A stretch of DNA of 47,526 nucleotides from positions 85,362-132,887 of the forward strand of contig HG000345.1 of assembly GCA_000436975.1 (NCBI GenBank), written 5' to 3'. Origin of the DNA: Clostridium sp. CAG:1000 (GTDB lineage: Bacteria; Bacillota_I; Bacilli_A; RF39; UBA660). The translations under genes and the position numbers were made by a program. The notes below the pieces were generated by a model that had not been told where the DNA came from, did no database searches, and saw only the letters and a list, made by a program, of their open reading frames with translations. This document shows positions 1 to 8,712 of this stretch, piece after piece (the first letter of the stretch is position 1; each line of letters starts with the position of its first letter).

Positions 1-500
1 TGAACTCCAGATTGACCATCTTTAGCTATAGGCAAAACATCAACATTAGGTGATAACTTTTTACCATCACTATATGTTAAAGTATATTTTAACTCATTAC
101 ATAATTTATTAGCATCTTCACTACTTACTGTACTTCCTACAGCAGGTGTACAAGTTAATGTACCTTCTACAAATGTTTTTAATTTTGCAGATAAATTACC
201 AGCATTCTTAACATCAAAAACATAACTAACAGAATCTCCAGGAGCCTTTAACGTTACATCAAAACCAGAAATAGTAGTGCTTTCTAAAGTTGGCTCTTTA
301 TTTACCACAGCATAACCTGTAGTTAAGCCTTTAAGATCAGAATCACTTTTAAAATAAATACTCCAACTAGATGGATCAACATTAGCCGCACCATCTATTT
401 TTAAAGTTTCTGTATAAGCTGCATAACCAATAGTCAAACCAGCAATTGCAACTACTAAAGCTATAATAGCTATTATTTTAAATCCTCTTTCTCTTTCCAT
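1..500 (-). CDS. Secreted TasA/camelysin-like (SipW-type signal) protein, C-terminus outside window
   Basis: The first 166 codons are visible and the frame stays open to the window edge. The start is ATG at 500, after a strong AAGGAGG site. The N-terminus (MERERGFK, then a hydrophobic segment at about residues 8-28 ending GYAAYTETLKIDG) is the SipW-dependent signal arrangement of TasA/camelysin-type surface proteins. What follows is a beta-rich extracellular domain with 'APGDSVSYVFDVKNAGNLSAKL', a motif typical of this group. Two Cys lie near the visible end. A surface or matrix component is the best guess; a cell-wall anchor, if any, would be in the missing part. The signal-peptidase-like gene at 17006 belongs to the matching peptidase family but lacks the catalytic residues, so it is unlikely to process this protein. 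Confidence 0.7.
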   Translation of the reverse strand, partial: MERERGFKIIAIIALVVAIAGLTIGYAAYTETLKIDGAANVDPSSWSIYFKSDSDLKGLTTGYAVVNKEPTLESTTISGFDVTLKAPGDSVSYVFDVKNAGNLSAKLKTFVEGTLTCTPAVGSTVSSEDANKLCNELKYTLTYSDGKKLSPNVDVLPIAKDGQSGV

Positions 501-528
501 ATCTATCCTCCTTAGATTGTATATATTA

Positions 529-534
529 ATTATA
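529..534 (-). promoter_or_regulatory. Extended -10 promoter of the TasA-like gene
   Basis: On the minus strand TATAAT is preceded by TGT (extended -10) and lies about 30 nt before the AGGAGG/ATG of the gene at 500. No good -35 hexamer is seen. The rest of 501-710 is AT-rich; its only other structure is a 9-bp inverted repeat at 597-622 (AATAAGTAT/ATACTTATT) with a poor T-tract. Confidence 0.5.
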
Positions 535-710
535 ACATAAAAATATAATAAATACACTAGTAAAATAAAAAGTTGCAATCAAATTAAAATAGAAACAATA
601 AGTATTACTTTGCATACTTATTCAATAATATTATGTTTGAACTTTAATATAAAAATATTTGTCTTAGATGATTATTTACTTAGCATTTAATTTATTTAAA
701 GTTTTTTTAG

Positions 711-839
711 TCAATGTTCCACAAACCAACCGATAATTTTCTTATTATAAATAGTAGATAATAAACCAAGTATTATAGTTAAAATAATAAAAGGATTTGT
801 TAAATAACATTTCAATAATTTATTTATAAAAACCGACAT
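711..839 (-). pseudogene. Small membrane ORF, possibly the remnant of a NERD-type nuclease gene
   Basis: A 42-codon frame runs from ATG 839 to TGA 711, with one hydrophobic helix (about residues 16-31) and the ending KKIIGWFVEH. Just past the stop, the frame shifted by one base continues TKKTLNKLNAK and then stops. Membrane-anchored NERD-domain proteins often have a helix followed by a 'GxxGExxxxxxLxKL' pattern, which the two pieces together resemble. This may be a truncated, frameshifted remnant. It could equally be a genuine small membrane protein: a weak AGGCG ribosome site lies about 8 nt before the ATG. Function is unknown. Confidence 0.3.
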
Positions 840-925
840 GTATTTCGCCTACTAGACAAGTATAACATACAACCAAATAAAAAAACTCTATAAAAAAAAC
901 TCTATAATTAGAGTTATATTCTTAA

Positions 926-1000
926 TGGCAGGGGTAGAAGGACTCGAACCCTCCCCAACGGTTTTGGAGACCGGCATGCTACCACTGACACCATACCCCT
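926..1000 (-). tRNA. tRNA-Trp (anticodon CCA)
   Basis: The acceptor arms AGGGGTA/TACCCCT pair fully. The T arm is GAGGG-TTCGAGT-CCTTC, and the anticodon loop CTCCAAA gives anticodon CCA. The discriminator G and terminal CCA are encoded. The first anticodon-stem pair (27-43) is C-T, a mismatch; the other four pair. A TGG-reading tRNA agrees with TGA being used as stop here. Confidence 0.95.
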
Positions 1001-1018
1001 ATAAATAAGCACATTTCA

Positions 1019-1047
1019 ATTATATAATAAAGTTTATAATAAATCAA
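1019..1047 (-). promoter_or_regulatory. Promoter of tRNA-Trp
   Basis: TTGATT (1042-1047) and TATAAT (1019-1024) are separated by exactly 17 nt on the minus strand. The -10 ends 18 nt before the tRNA 5' end. Confidence 0.75.
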
Positions 1048-1097
1048 CTTTTTATACATATTTTCTTCTAAAGCATACAATAATATAGGTGAGTAAT

Positions 1098-1520
1098 ATG
1101 TTAATTAAATATAGTAATAAAGAACTAGATTTATGCGCAAGACTAATGAGAGCTGAAGCACAAGCAGAAGGTGAACTAGGTATGCTTATGGTAGGTAATG
1201 TAATTGTAAATAGAGCTATTGCAAACTGCCTTGACTTTAAAAATATAAGAAGTATAACAGATGCAATATATCAAAAGAATGCTTTCGTAGGTGTCAAAAG
1301 TAATCTATTTAATTCAAAATCAACAACTAAAGAAAAAAGCCTCGCAAAAAGAGTATTAAAAGGAGAATACTATCATCCAGCAACCAATGCATTATGGTTT
1401 TATAGTCCTAAAAAAGGAGAAGAATGTAAAGGCACTTGGTTTAAGCAAAGAAACACTGGCAGATATAAAGGCCATTGCTTTTACGCTCCAGATCCAGGTG
1501 TATGTCAAGAATTATACTAA
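1098..1520 (+). CDS. Cell wall hydrolase, SleB family (Hydrolase_2)
   Basis: 140 residues. ATG 1098 is preferred over the in-frame GTG at 1089 because AGGTGA (1087-1092) sits 5 nt before it. The core LMRAEAQAEGELG, with the proposed catalytic Glu, followed by GNVIVNRA, and the C-terminal ALWFYSP...W...GHCFYAP pattern, are characteristic of the SleB/CwlJ catalytic domain. That domain cleaves peptidoglycan as a lytic transglycosylase in spore cortex hydrolases. No signal peptide or LysM is present, so this is the bare catalytic domain. The same fold occurs in non-sporulating bacteria, and no spore gene is seen in this window. A general wall-remodelling role is likely, but the export route is unclear. 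Confidence 0.8.
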   Translation: MLIKYSNKELDLCARLMRAEAQAEGELGMLMVGNVIVNRAIANCLDFKNIRSITDAIYQKNAFVGVKSNLFNSKSTTKEKSLAKRVLKGEYYHPATNALWFYSPKKGEECKGTWFKQRNTGRYKGHCFYAPDPGVCQELY

Positions 1521-1546
1521 ATCTATCAAATTATTAACATTCATGA

Positions 1547-1552
1547 TATAAT
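1547..1552 (+). promoter_or_regulatory. Extended -10 promoter of the glycosyltransferase gene
   Basis: TGA-TATAAT lies about 21 nt before the glycosyltransferase ATG, giving a short leader that begins close to the AAGGG ribosome site. No clear -35 is seen. Confidence 0.45.
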
Positions 1553-1573
1553 TAAAAACAAGGGATGAAGTAT

Positions 1574-3082
1574 ATGGAAATATTAAACAATATAATAACA
1601 GCAATAGGAAGCTTTTATTTTACGGGAAATAAAATATATAAAATTATAGGTATTATACTAAGTATAATGGTTTTTCATAAAGCATTTTACTTTGTTATTG
1701 GTATGTTTTTCACAAGAAAATTTAAGCCAGCAAAAAAGCAACATAAATATGGTATACTAATTGCTGCTAGAAATGAAAAAGCAGTTATTGGTAATTTAAT
1801 AGATAGCATAAATAAACAAGATTATCCAAAAGATTTATATACTATATTTGTTGTAGCAGATAATTGTACAGATAATACAGCAGAAATTGCAAGAAGTAAA
1901 GGTGCTATTTGTTATGAAAGATTTGATGATGCACATAGAACAAAAGGTTACGCATTAGAATTTCTATTAGATAGAATAGAAGAGGACTATAAAAGAGATA
2001 GTTTCGAAGGATATTTTATATTTGATGCAGATAACCTTCTTAAATCAAATTTTATTACTAAAATGAATGATGCCTTCGATAGTGGTGAGAAAATAATAAC
2101 ATCATATAGAAATACAAAAAACTTTGATGAAAACTGGATAGCTTCAACATATGCATTACACTGGATAAGATCAATAAGAACAAACCATAGAGCAAGAAGT
2201 GTACTTAGACTTGCAACAAATATTCAAGGAACAGGTTTTTTATTCTCAAATGAAATAGTAAAAGATGGGTGGCATTATACATCATTAACAGAAGATAGAG
2301 CTCTTACTGCTGATGCTGTTGCTCAAGGTTATCAAATAACATATCAAGATGAAGCAGAATTTTTTGATGAACAACCAATCAGTTTAAAAGTTGCTCTAAG
2401 GCAGAGACTACGTTGGTCAAAAGGACACTTACAAGCATTCGTTGAAAGTGGCCCATATTTATTTATAAATATATTCTTTGGTAAAAGATTTTTAAAAACA
2501 AACTGGAATAAAAATAAGAAAAAAGCAAAAAAAGAAAAAACATTCAAAAATGTTATGTTAGATATATTAGAGTCAATAAGACATAGATTTGCATCATTTG
2601 ATACATTATCACAACTAACACCGATATCATTTATTAACTTGTGTAGATGGTTATTATTCTCAGTTATAATATATTCTTGCTACACATATACAACCGGTAT
2701 ATATGGAAGTAGCGTATTTAGTGGGAATACATTCCTAGCCAAATGGTTAAGAAATCTAACTGATATAGAAGTTAATGTAGGGCCAGGTTACTTAGCAATG
2801 TTACTAGGATTTGCTCTTGCTGTTTGGTATAGATTACTATGGAGAATGGGAATTTATTTTTCAAACATGTGGATGGCAGTATATATATTTATTATTGAAA
2901 ATAAAAGAATCAAAAAAATGTCTCTTAAAAATAAAATACTATTTACACTTACATGGCCAACATTTGATATTATTGGTAGATACACAACTTATATAGCACT
3001 ATTCATGAATGTTACATGGAAACCAATACCACACGAAAGTAAAGTAACAATAGATGACTTAAACAATAAGGCAGGTGCTTAA
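1574..3082 (+). CDS. Membrane glycosyltransferase, GT2 family (processive-synthase-like)
   Basis: 502 residues. ATG 1574 lies 9 nt after AAGGG; an ATG at 1565 would touch that site and is less likely. The order is an N-terminal membrane helix, a GT-A domain, then several C-terminal membrane helices. GT2 signatures are ARNEKAVIGNLIDSI, VVADNCTDNTA, the metal-binding FDADN, the acceptor-site TED (LTEDRALTADA) and QRLRWSKG, the Q-x-x-RW motif of processive synthases such as BcsA, IcaA and hyaluronan synthase. It probably polymerises or transfers a sugar from a nucleotide-sugar donor at the cytoplasmic face. The product cannot be told from sequence. No PilZ domain is seen. A small membrane protein gene follows with no gap. 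Confidence 0.85.
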   Translation: MEILNNIITAIGSFYFTGNKIYKIIGIILSIMVFHKAFYFVIGMFFTRKFKPAKKQHKYGILIAARNEKAVIGNLIDSINKQDYPKDLYTIFVVADNCTDNTAEIARSKGAICYERFDDAHRTKGYALEFLLDRIEEDYKRDSFEGYFIFDADNLLKSNFITKMNDAFDSGEKIITSYRNTKNFDENWIASTYALHWIRSIRTNHRARSVLRLATNIQGTGFLFSNEIVKDGWHYTSLTEDRALTADAVAQGYQITYQDEAEFFDEQPISLKVALRQRLRWSKGHLQAFVESGPYLFINIFFGKRFLKTNWNKNKKKAKKEKTFKNVMLDILESIRHRFASFDTLSQLTPISFINLCRWLLFSVIIYSCYTYTTGIYGSSVFSGNTFLAKWLRNLTDIEVNVGPGYLAMLLGFALAVWYRLLWRMGIYFSNMWMAVYIFIIENKRIKKMSLKNKILFTLTWPTFDIIGRYTTYIALFMNVTWKPIPHESKVTIDDLNNKAGA

Positions 3083-3277
3083 ATGAAAGAATATATAAAA
3101 CAATTTTATTCAGAAGGACTTGCTAATATATTTTATGTAAAACCATTAAACTATTTAAAAAAACATATCAATAATAAAGATTTATTGATAGTATGTACAC
3201 TACTACTAAAAATAACTTATACAGTATTTTGTATAGTACTAGCAATAATATTATTTAAAGTAATTTTTCCATTTTAA
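3083..3277 (+). CDS. Small membrane protein coupled to the glycosyltransferase
   Basis: 64 residues, unrecognised family. Its ATG follows the glycosyltransferase stop directly (TAA-ATG), with AGGTG inside the upstream gene serving as ribosome site, so the two are co-translated. The N-terminal 30 residues are amphipathic and basic. Residues about 35-62 form one long hydrophobic helix with two Cys, ending KVIFPF. A role as accessory subunit of the glycosyltransferase is inferred from the coupling alone. Confidence 0.65.
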   Translation: MKEYIKQFYSEGLANIFYVKPLNYLKKHINNKDLLIVCTLLLKITYTVFCIVLAIILFKVIFPF

Positions 3278-3306
3278 ATGAGTACATAAATTGTACTCAT
3301 TTTTTA
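3277..3306. terminator. Bidirectional terminator
   Basis: A 10-bp perfect stem, AATGAGTACA / TGTACTCATT, with a 5-nt loop and a T-run on the plus side, lies between the convergent glycosyltransferase operon and the LTA-synthase-like gene. Confidence 0.85.
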
Positions 3307-5268
3307 TTTATTCTTTTTAAAATAATCAAATTTTAATGTTAAATCATTCTTCTTAGTAATTCTTGTTATAAAGTGGTTTTTATTCTCAAGTTCTTCATTT
3401 GATATACTCTTGCCATTTGTTACTTCTCCTTGATAAACATAAACATTACCATCATACCATGAATAATCACTAAAGAATACCATTGGTTCATAATCAGAAT
3501 CTAATGCATCAGTTTGAATATAATCATTTTGATTATAACTAATACCAAATAAATTTAATACAGTAGGTAAAATATTTAATTGAGAAGTTACTTTATTTAT
3601 AGTTTTCTTTTTCATACCATCTTTCCAAATAAAGAAAGGAGTATTATTTATTAGGTTATTATCAGTTTCTTTATATTTAGCTAGAATTGACTGATCTTCT
3701 ATAGTGTATAAGTAATGATCAGCATATGTTACTATAACAGTATTATCAAGTAAATCTTTTTCTCTTAATTTATCTAACAATAATGAAACCATATAATCAG
3801 TTTCCTTAGCCTGTCTTCTAGCACACTCTTCTTCTGACATTTCTACAAAGTCTAAAGTCTTTATTTTTTCATCTTCGTTTTCAATCTCAGAGTTCATCTC
3901 TTCAATCTTTTTATCTACATCTTCATTATAAAGCATTTTACATACACCCTTAGTATTAGTAAATGGCATATGTGCTGAATAAGTAATAATATAGTCTACA
4001 AAGTTTCCTTCATCAGGAAACATTAACTTACTAAAGTCTTCATTTAGAATTAATTCTCTATCAAGTTCATAAGATTTATCTTTATAATCAAACATATCTA
4101 TAAGACCATAATAATTATCATAACCCCAATTTAAATAATTAACTTTTCTAGAATAATATTCACCACTATTCATATGGAATGCATTTACAGAATAACCTAG
4201 ATTTTTAAATATATGAGCCATAGAATTCGGGAAATTATTTTTATTAAATGTATAAGCATTTTTATTATATGAAAGAGGAGTTATAAATCCAGTATTAACA
4301 GCAAATTCAGAGTTAAATGTACTTCCTCCACCATTATAATATGAATAATGATTAGTAAAATTATATGAGTGATTCATCATATTATATAATGTCGGAGTAT
4401 CCTCTTCAGTAACTAACCATTTATCAATACCCTCTAGTTGTAAAAAGATAACATTATTTTCTTTAAACTTTCCAGTATATTTATTTTTATTTGATTCTTT
4501 TTCAGCATAAGATTCGTCTAAGAAAACTATGTCTTCTTGATTTTCTTGTTCCTTTGTTTTTAAAAATGTCATATAAAAGTTTCTAATAGAATACTCATAT
4601 ATACCTGCGATTTTCATACTTTTATTGTTATCATTAAAAGATATATATATATTTCTAGGATTCTTCCAACTTGACCAAGTAAGTTCCTTATTTTCATGTC
4701 CAAGAGTAACTGGAATAAATAAATGTAGTATAACAAAAGAACATATAACTATTCCTATATTTTTATAGTTATTTTTCTTCTTAATAGGAATATTTTTGTA
4801 TCCAATTATAAATGCAATAATTATTATTATAAAACATATATATACGAAGATATTACAATTCTTTAAAGTATCCAAGAAATAAGGCGCACCCTCACTTGCT
4901 GACTCCATTAATCTAAAATCAAAGAAAGTCTTAGTAAGTGAAAAGTATACATTATTTACTAAGAATATTATAATAAATATAATACCAAATACTAAATATG
5001 ATACTCTACTAGCTATTTTGTTACTATTAGCAGAAATACCAACAAATAATCCTATATATATAAGATCAAATAATAAAGGCGCATAAAACCTATAATTAAC
5101 ATACCCAACACTACTTCCTAATAAGAATGTAAATAAGTCTATTAATATAAAGGGTAAACACATCAAAATAATATATTTATATTTAATAATGAATTCTTTA
5201 ATCTTTTTAAGACAACTTTTTATTCTTTTAGAAAGCATGATTTTTTTAACTTTATTCAAAAATTTCAT
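3304..5268 (-). CDS. Lipoteichoic acid synthase-like sulfatase-fold membrane enzyme
   Basis: 654 residues. ATG 5268 is chosen because GGTGA lies 7 nt upstream; the longer frame has no ribosome site. About five N-terminal membrane helices precede a large extracellular sulfatase-fold domain. Seen: VIFLQLEGID (metal Glu), GGGSTFNSEF with the candidate catalytic Thr, FHMNSGEYYSR, SAHMPF and VTYADHYLY (Asp-His metal ligands). The order matches LtaS, which moves glycerol phosphate from phosphatidylglycerol onto a glycolipid-anchored chain. Length is close to LtaS (about 650). A primase-type LtaP or another phosphoglycerol transferase is also possible. It shares a terminator with the convergent glycosyltransferase operon, which may act in the same envelope pathway. 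Confidence 0.8.
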   Translation of the reverse strand: MKFLNKVKKIMLSKRIKSCLKKIKEFIIKYKYIILMCLPFILIDLFTFLLGSSVGYVNYRFYAPLLFDLIYIGLFVGISANSNKIASRVSYLVFGIIFIIIFLVNNVYFSLTKTFFDFRLMESASEGAPYFLDTLKNCNIFVYICFIIIIIAFIIGYKNIPIKKKNNYKNIGIVICSFVILHLFIPVTLGHENKELTWSSWKNPRNIYISFNDNNKSMKIAGIYEYSIRNFYMTFLKTKEQENQEDIVFLDESYAEKESNKNKYTGKFKENNVIFLQLEGIDKWLVTEEDTPTLYNMMNHSYNFTNHYSYYNGGGSTFNSEFAVNTGFITPLSYNKNAYTFNKNNFPNSMAHIFKNLGYSVNAFHMNSGEYYSRKVNYLNWGYDNYYGLIDMFDYKDKSYELDRELILNEDFSKLMFPDEGNFVDYIITYSAHMPFTNTKGVCKMLYNEDVDKKIEEMNSEIENEDEKIKTLDFVEMSEEECARRQAKETDYMVSLLLDKLREKDLLDNTVIVTYADHYLYTIEDQSILAKYKETDNNLINNTPFFIWKDGMKKKTINKVTSQLNILPTVLNLFGISYNQNDYIQTDALDSDYEPMVFFSDYSWYDGNVYVYQGEVTNGKSISNEELENKNHFITRITKKNDLTLKFDYFKKNK

Positions 5269-5348
5269 ATAAATCACCATTCGTATATTTATTATACTAG
5301 CATTTATATTTTTTTTCAATTGTTAAAAGCACTAATGTGTAAACAAAC

Positions 5349-5369
5349 AAAAAAGTGCATTTAAGCACT
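5349..5369 (-). terminator. Terminator of the LysM amidase gene
   Basis: On the minus strand AGTGC-TTAAAT-GCACT is followed by TTTTTTG. The stem overlaps the amidase stop codon. Confidence 0.8.
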
Positions 5370-6723
5370 AGTTAGTTGGTATCAATAGAGACTGACCTAT
5401 TTTTAATGTTGGTGTTGATAAGTTGTTAGCTGTCATTAAATTCTTAACAGTAGTACCATATTTATTAGCTATCTTCCATAAAGAATCACCTTTTTTAACA
5501 ATATATGTATTGTAGTTTATAGAACCAGGTATTTTTAATACTTGACCTATTTGAAGAGTATTTGTTGATAGATTGTTAAGTTTTTTAATATCACTTATTG
5601 TAGTATCATATTTATTAGCTATCGTGTATAAATTATCGCCCTTTTGTACTATATAATTAATCTCACCAGTTGACTTAGAAGGTATTATAAGAACTTGACC
5701 TATCTTTAATAAATCACTTGTCAAATTATTTGCTTTTTTAAGTTCAGAAGTAGTAATCTTATTATCATAAGCTATTTGTGATAAAGTGTCACCTTTCTTA
5801 ACAGTGTATGTTTTTTCACCATCAGTCTTTTTAGTTTTAGGAAGAAGTAATTGTTGATTAATTGTTAGTTTATCACTATTCAAATTATTAATTTTCATTA
5901 TTGTACTTACAGTAGTGTCATATTCTTTAGCGATTTTAGATAAATTATCGCCATTCTTGACCTTGTACACTAAATAATCATCAGGTATTATTTCCTTCTC
6001 ACTAGAGGATACCTTTAATGTTTGACCAACTTGTAATACATTAGATTTAAGATTATTTAAAGATTTAAGTTTGCTAACTGTAGTTCCATATTTATTAGCA
6101 ATATCCCATAAAGTGTCACCCTTCTTAACAGTATAATAGTCACTTCCTAGTGGAGCTGTATATTTAATTCCTTTATAATCAGCAACTGCTCTTACAACAG
6201 CCTCTGCATATTCCTTATAATTCCTTTTAATTTGTTCAACATCATCCTCCGGACTATCAATAAATCCATATTCAACTATCACTGTTTCATTATTAGGAGT
6301 ATCTCTATGCATAAAGTAATAATCTTTTGATGGATTACTAGGTAATCTCAGCTGATAATATTTTCTGATATTTTGTCCCTCTTTCTCAAGTTCATTAAGT
6401 ATTTTCTTAGACAAATTCGATGAATTTCTTAAAGCATATATTACTTCGGCACCATCGCCACCTCCTGCATTTAAGTGATTAGATATTACTATAACATCTT
6501 TACCATCACCATAGAAACTCTTAATTTTATTAGTTCTTTCTCTAGGTGATAATGTTATATCTGTATCCCTAGTTAATTTTACAGGTACGCCTAACTCTTT
6601 AAACCTATCATACATATATTTACTTATTAATAAACTATAGTCTTTCTCTTTTAAATTATTTGCTACTGCCCCAGGATCAGAACCTCCATGACCCGGATCA
6701 ATAACTATTCCTTTTAAAGCCAT
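5368..6723 (-). CDS. N-acetylmuramoyl-L-alanine amidase (Amidase_3) with five LysM repeats
   Basis: 451 residues, start ATG 6723 after AGGTGA. Residues 1 to about 190 are an Amidase_3 domain: IDPGHGG (zinc His12), Glu26 in LKEKD, a zinc His in SNHLNAGGG (about residue 82) and the catalytic Glu in VIVEYGF (about 151). Five LysM repeats follow (about 197-241, 251-295, 304-347, 355-398 and 406-450), each with a 'V(K/Q)xGDxLxxIA' start. The enzyme cuts the amide between MurNAc and the stem peptide; LysM binds glycan. No signal peptide is present: the catalytic fold begins at residue 5. Export must be non-classical, or it is released by lysis as endolysins are. No holin gene is nearby. Confidence 0.9.
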   Translation of the reverse strand: MALKGIVIDPGHGGSDPGAVANNLKEKDYSLLISKYMYDRFKELGVPVKLTRDTDITLSPRERTNKIKSFYGDGKDVIVISNHLNAGGGDGAEVIYALRNSSNLSKKILNELEKEGQNIRKYYQLRLPSNPSKDYYFMHRDTPNNETVIVEYGFIDSPEDDVEQIKRNYKEYAEAVVRAVADYKGIKYTAPLGSDYYTVKKGDTLWDIANKYGTTVSKLKSLNNLKSNVLQVGQTLKVSSSEKEIIPDDYLVYKVKNGDNLSKIAKEYDTTVSTIMKINNLNSDKLTINQQLLLPKTKKTDGEKTYTVKKGDTLSQIAYDNKITTSELKKANNLTSDLLKIGQVLIIPSKSTGEINYIVQKGDNLYTIANKYDTTISDIKKLNNLSTNTLQIGQVLKIPGSINYNTYIVKKGDSLWKIANKYGTTVKNLMTANNLSTPTLKIGQSLLIPTN

Positions 6724-6801
6724 AAAATCACCTAATTTATTTTATGAAATAATATATTTTTTGCTAATAATTATTAATACTAGTCAATTTATTTACATAT
6801 T

Positions 6802-6862
6802 AAAGCACCTTAATTATCATTAAAGTGTTTTATTTTATACATATAATCCATATATTATGTGT
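6802..6862. terminator. Two weak hairpins downstream of the kinase operon
   Basis: Hairpin A (6839-6862) pairs ACATATAAT with ATTATGTGT directly after the kinase stop. Hairpin B (6802-6835) pairs AAAGCAC..TTAAT with ATTAA..GTGTTTT and has a T-rich tail on the plus strand. Neither is an ideal minus-strand terminator. The rest of 6724-6864 is AT-rich and featureless. Confidence 0.4.
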
Positions 6863-6864
6863 AA

Positions 6865-8712
6865 TTATTCTTTATCAAAGTATTTTAATATCAAATTATT
6901 TAATTCAACTGTTCTTATTGGCTTAGGTAAATATTCATCAAAACCTTCATTAAGATACATTTCTCTCATACCAGTTATAGCATTAGCGGTTAATGCTACT
7001 ACTGGCGGTATTGTATAACCATCGAGTTTCTTAATTTTATGTAAAGTCTCTATTCCATCTAAATTATGCATCATATGATCCATAAATATCATATCATAAT
7101 GCTTTTCAGCCTTAATATTATAAATACACTCTCTACCACTAGATAATGTCTCAATATTAAAATTATATGCTCCTAAAATTCTCTTTGTAACTTTTAAACT
7201 CAATTCATCATCATCAACAATTAATATAGTATATTTAGAACAATCTATTTTCTTAATTTTTTCTTTTGTTTGAACTAAATCAGCAACTTCTCCGATAGGA
7301 TTACTATTAATTATCTTTTGTTTTATATCAACATAAAATGTACTACCAGCTCCATACTCACTATCAAAAGATATATTACCATTCATTAAATCAACATATT
7401 TTTTTGTTATAGCAAGTCCTAGTCCAGTTCCTTCTACTCTCTTTGTTTGATCTGATTCCAATCTATTAAATTTAACAAATAATTTATCATAATCTTCTTT
7501 TTTAATACCACAACCAGTATCAGACACTTTCATCATTAATAAACACCCTTCGGCAGAATTCTGACACTTTATAGTTAATTTAATCTTACCAACATCTGTA
7601 TATTTAACAGCATTAGTTAATAAGTTTAATAATACTTGATATATTTTATTATAATCTCCTAGTAATCTACTTGGTATATTACTATCAATATCAAGTAAAA
7701 ACTCAACTTGTTTTTCACCTAATCTTGTATGAATTACACTAACTAAATCTTTTAAGACATTAACCATAGAATATTCTTTTAAATCAAGTGTATCATTACT
7801 TGATTCTAATGTTGATATATTTAATATATTATCGATTATATCTAATAAACTACTACCAGAAGAGGATATCTCACTTATATATTTTTTAGTAATCTCTTCA
7901 TTATATTCTTTTTCTTTAAGTATCATTTCACTATAATTAATAATTGTATTCATTGGATGAACTATTTCATTAGACATATTTGATAAGAAATCAGACTTAG
8001 CTTTATTAGATCTTTCAATATCGTCTTTAACAACTTCTAATTCATGTACATTTTTTATATCAGGATTTTCAATATTAAAATATAAGAAAAACATTTGTAT
8101 AGCCGCTCCAATAGCCTCAAAAGCAATTTCAGGAAACATTATTTGTAATGTTACTACAAGCGCTAGCCCAGTTGCTTGAGCATAAATAGCCATTCTTTTT
8201 CTAAAATTAATAGCCTTACCATATACAAATGTGTGTACAATAATGCACAATATAGATATAGCACAATAAGAAAGTACATAATATGATGCCGTTCCAGGCA
8301 AGTATGAAACCTTATCTAATTTTGAAAATGGAACAAACATATAAATAACAGCTACAACTATAGTAAATATTGTCATAATCTTAGTTTTTTTATTTAAAAA
8401 TATATATTTTTTAAATGATTCGACTTCTATATCACTAATAAACGTAATACTGTAAAAGTACAACAAATAAAACCACACAAAACCAGTAAACCAGTGTATT
8501 CTTGAAGCCACAACTTTTAATAAGTCATTATCTGAATAATAAATTATCGTACTTGATCCTACTTCGGTAAGTAATAGAATAAGTATTGTTATTATCATAT
8601 ATTTATATAATTTAGTTTCAATTGTCTTTTGATTATTTTGTGAGAAGTATACCATAAATAATAAAAGCATAAAAAATATACTTCCTAATGTCAAAATCAA
8701 TCCTGATATCAT
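6865..8712 (-). CDS. Hybrid histidine kinase lacking the phosphoacceptor His (ATPase and receiver intact)
   Basis: 615 residues. The N-terminus has about seven membrane helices (residues 1-215), like 7TM histidine-kinase sensor domains. The dimerisation box reads DFLSNMSNEIVHPMN where the family has SHEIRTPxN, so Asn248 replaces the phosphoacceptor His; the only nearby His is His252. The ATPase domain is intact: N-box N363/N367 in NLLTNAVKYT, G1 D398-x-G in DTGCGI, G2 GTGLGL at 428-433. The C-terminal receiver (about 494-612) is also intact: D500/D501, phosphoacceptor D545, T575, K597. Its ATG overlaps the upstream kinase stop by 1 nt (TAATG). The likely role is ATP donor and phosphate receiver for the partner kinase. 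No output regulator is adjacent. Confidence 0.85.
   Translation of the reverse strand: MISGLILTLGSIFFMLLLFMVYFSQNNQKTIETKLYKYMIITILILLLTEVGSSTIIYYSDNDLLKVVASRIHWFTGFVWFYLLYFYSITFISDIEVESFKKYIFLNKKTKIMTIFTIVVAVIYMFVPFSKLDKVSYLPGTASYYVLSYCAISILCIIVHTFVYGKAINFRKRMAIYAQATGLALVVTLQIMFPEIAFEAIGAAIQMFFLYFNIENPDIKNVHELEVVKDDIERSNKAKSDFLSNMSNEIVHPMNTIINYSEMILKEKEYNEEITKKYISEISSSGSSLLDIIDNILNISTLESSNDTLDLKEYSMVNVLKDLVSVIHTRLGEKQVEFLLDIDSNIPSRLLGDYNKIYQVLLNLLTNAVKYTDVGKIKLTIKCQNSAEGCLLMMKVSDTGCGIKKEDYDKLFVKFNRLESDQTKRVEGTGLGLAITKKYVDLMNGNISFDSEYGAGSTFYVDIKQKIINSNPIGEVADLVQTKEKIKKIDCSKYTILIVDDDELSLKVTKRILGAYNFNIETLSSGRECIYNIKAEKHYDMIFMDHMMHNLDGIETLHKIKKLDGYTIPPVVALTANAITGMREMYLNEGFDEYLPKPIRTVELNNLILKYFDKE

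Noticed and set aside
711..839. UGA read as Trp (genetic code 4), which would extend the small ORF
   Set aside because: Other genes use TGG for Trp and end in TGA (for example the symporter and DUF4352 genes), and only a CCA-anticodon tRNA-Trp is seen.
711..1000. secE next to tRNA-Trp, as in many Firmicutes
   Set aside because: The small ORF lacks the SecE pattern (for example VxWPT before the membrane helix) and no nusG follows.
5368..6170. Tandem DNA repeat in the amidase gene
   Set aside because: The periodicity is explained by five diverged LysM protein repeats; no exact DNA repeat or CRISPR-like spacing is present.
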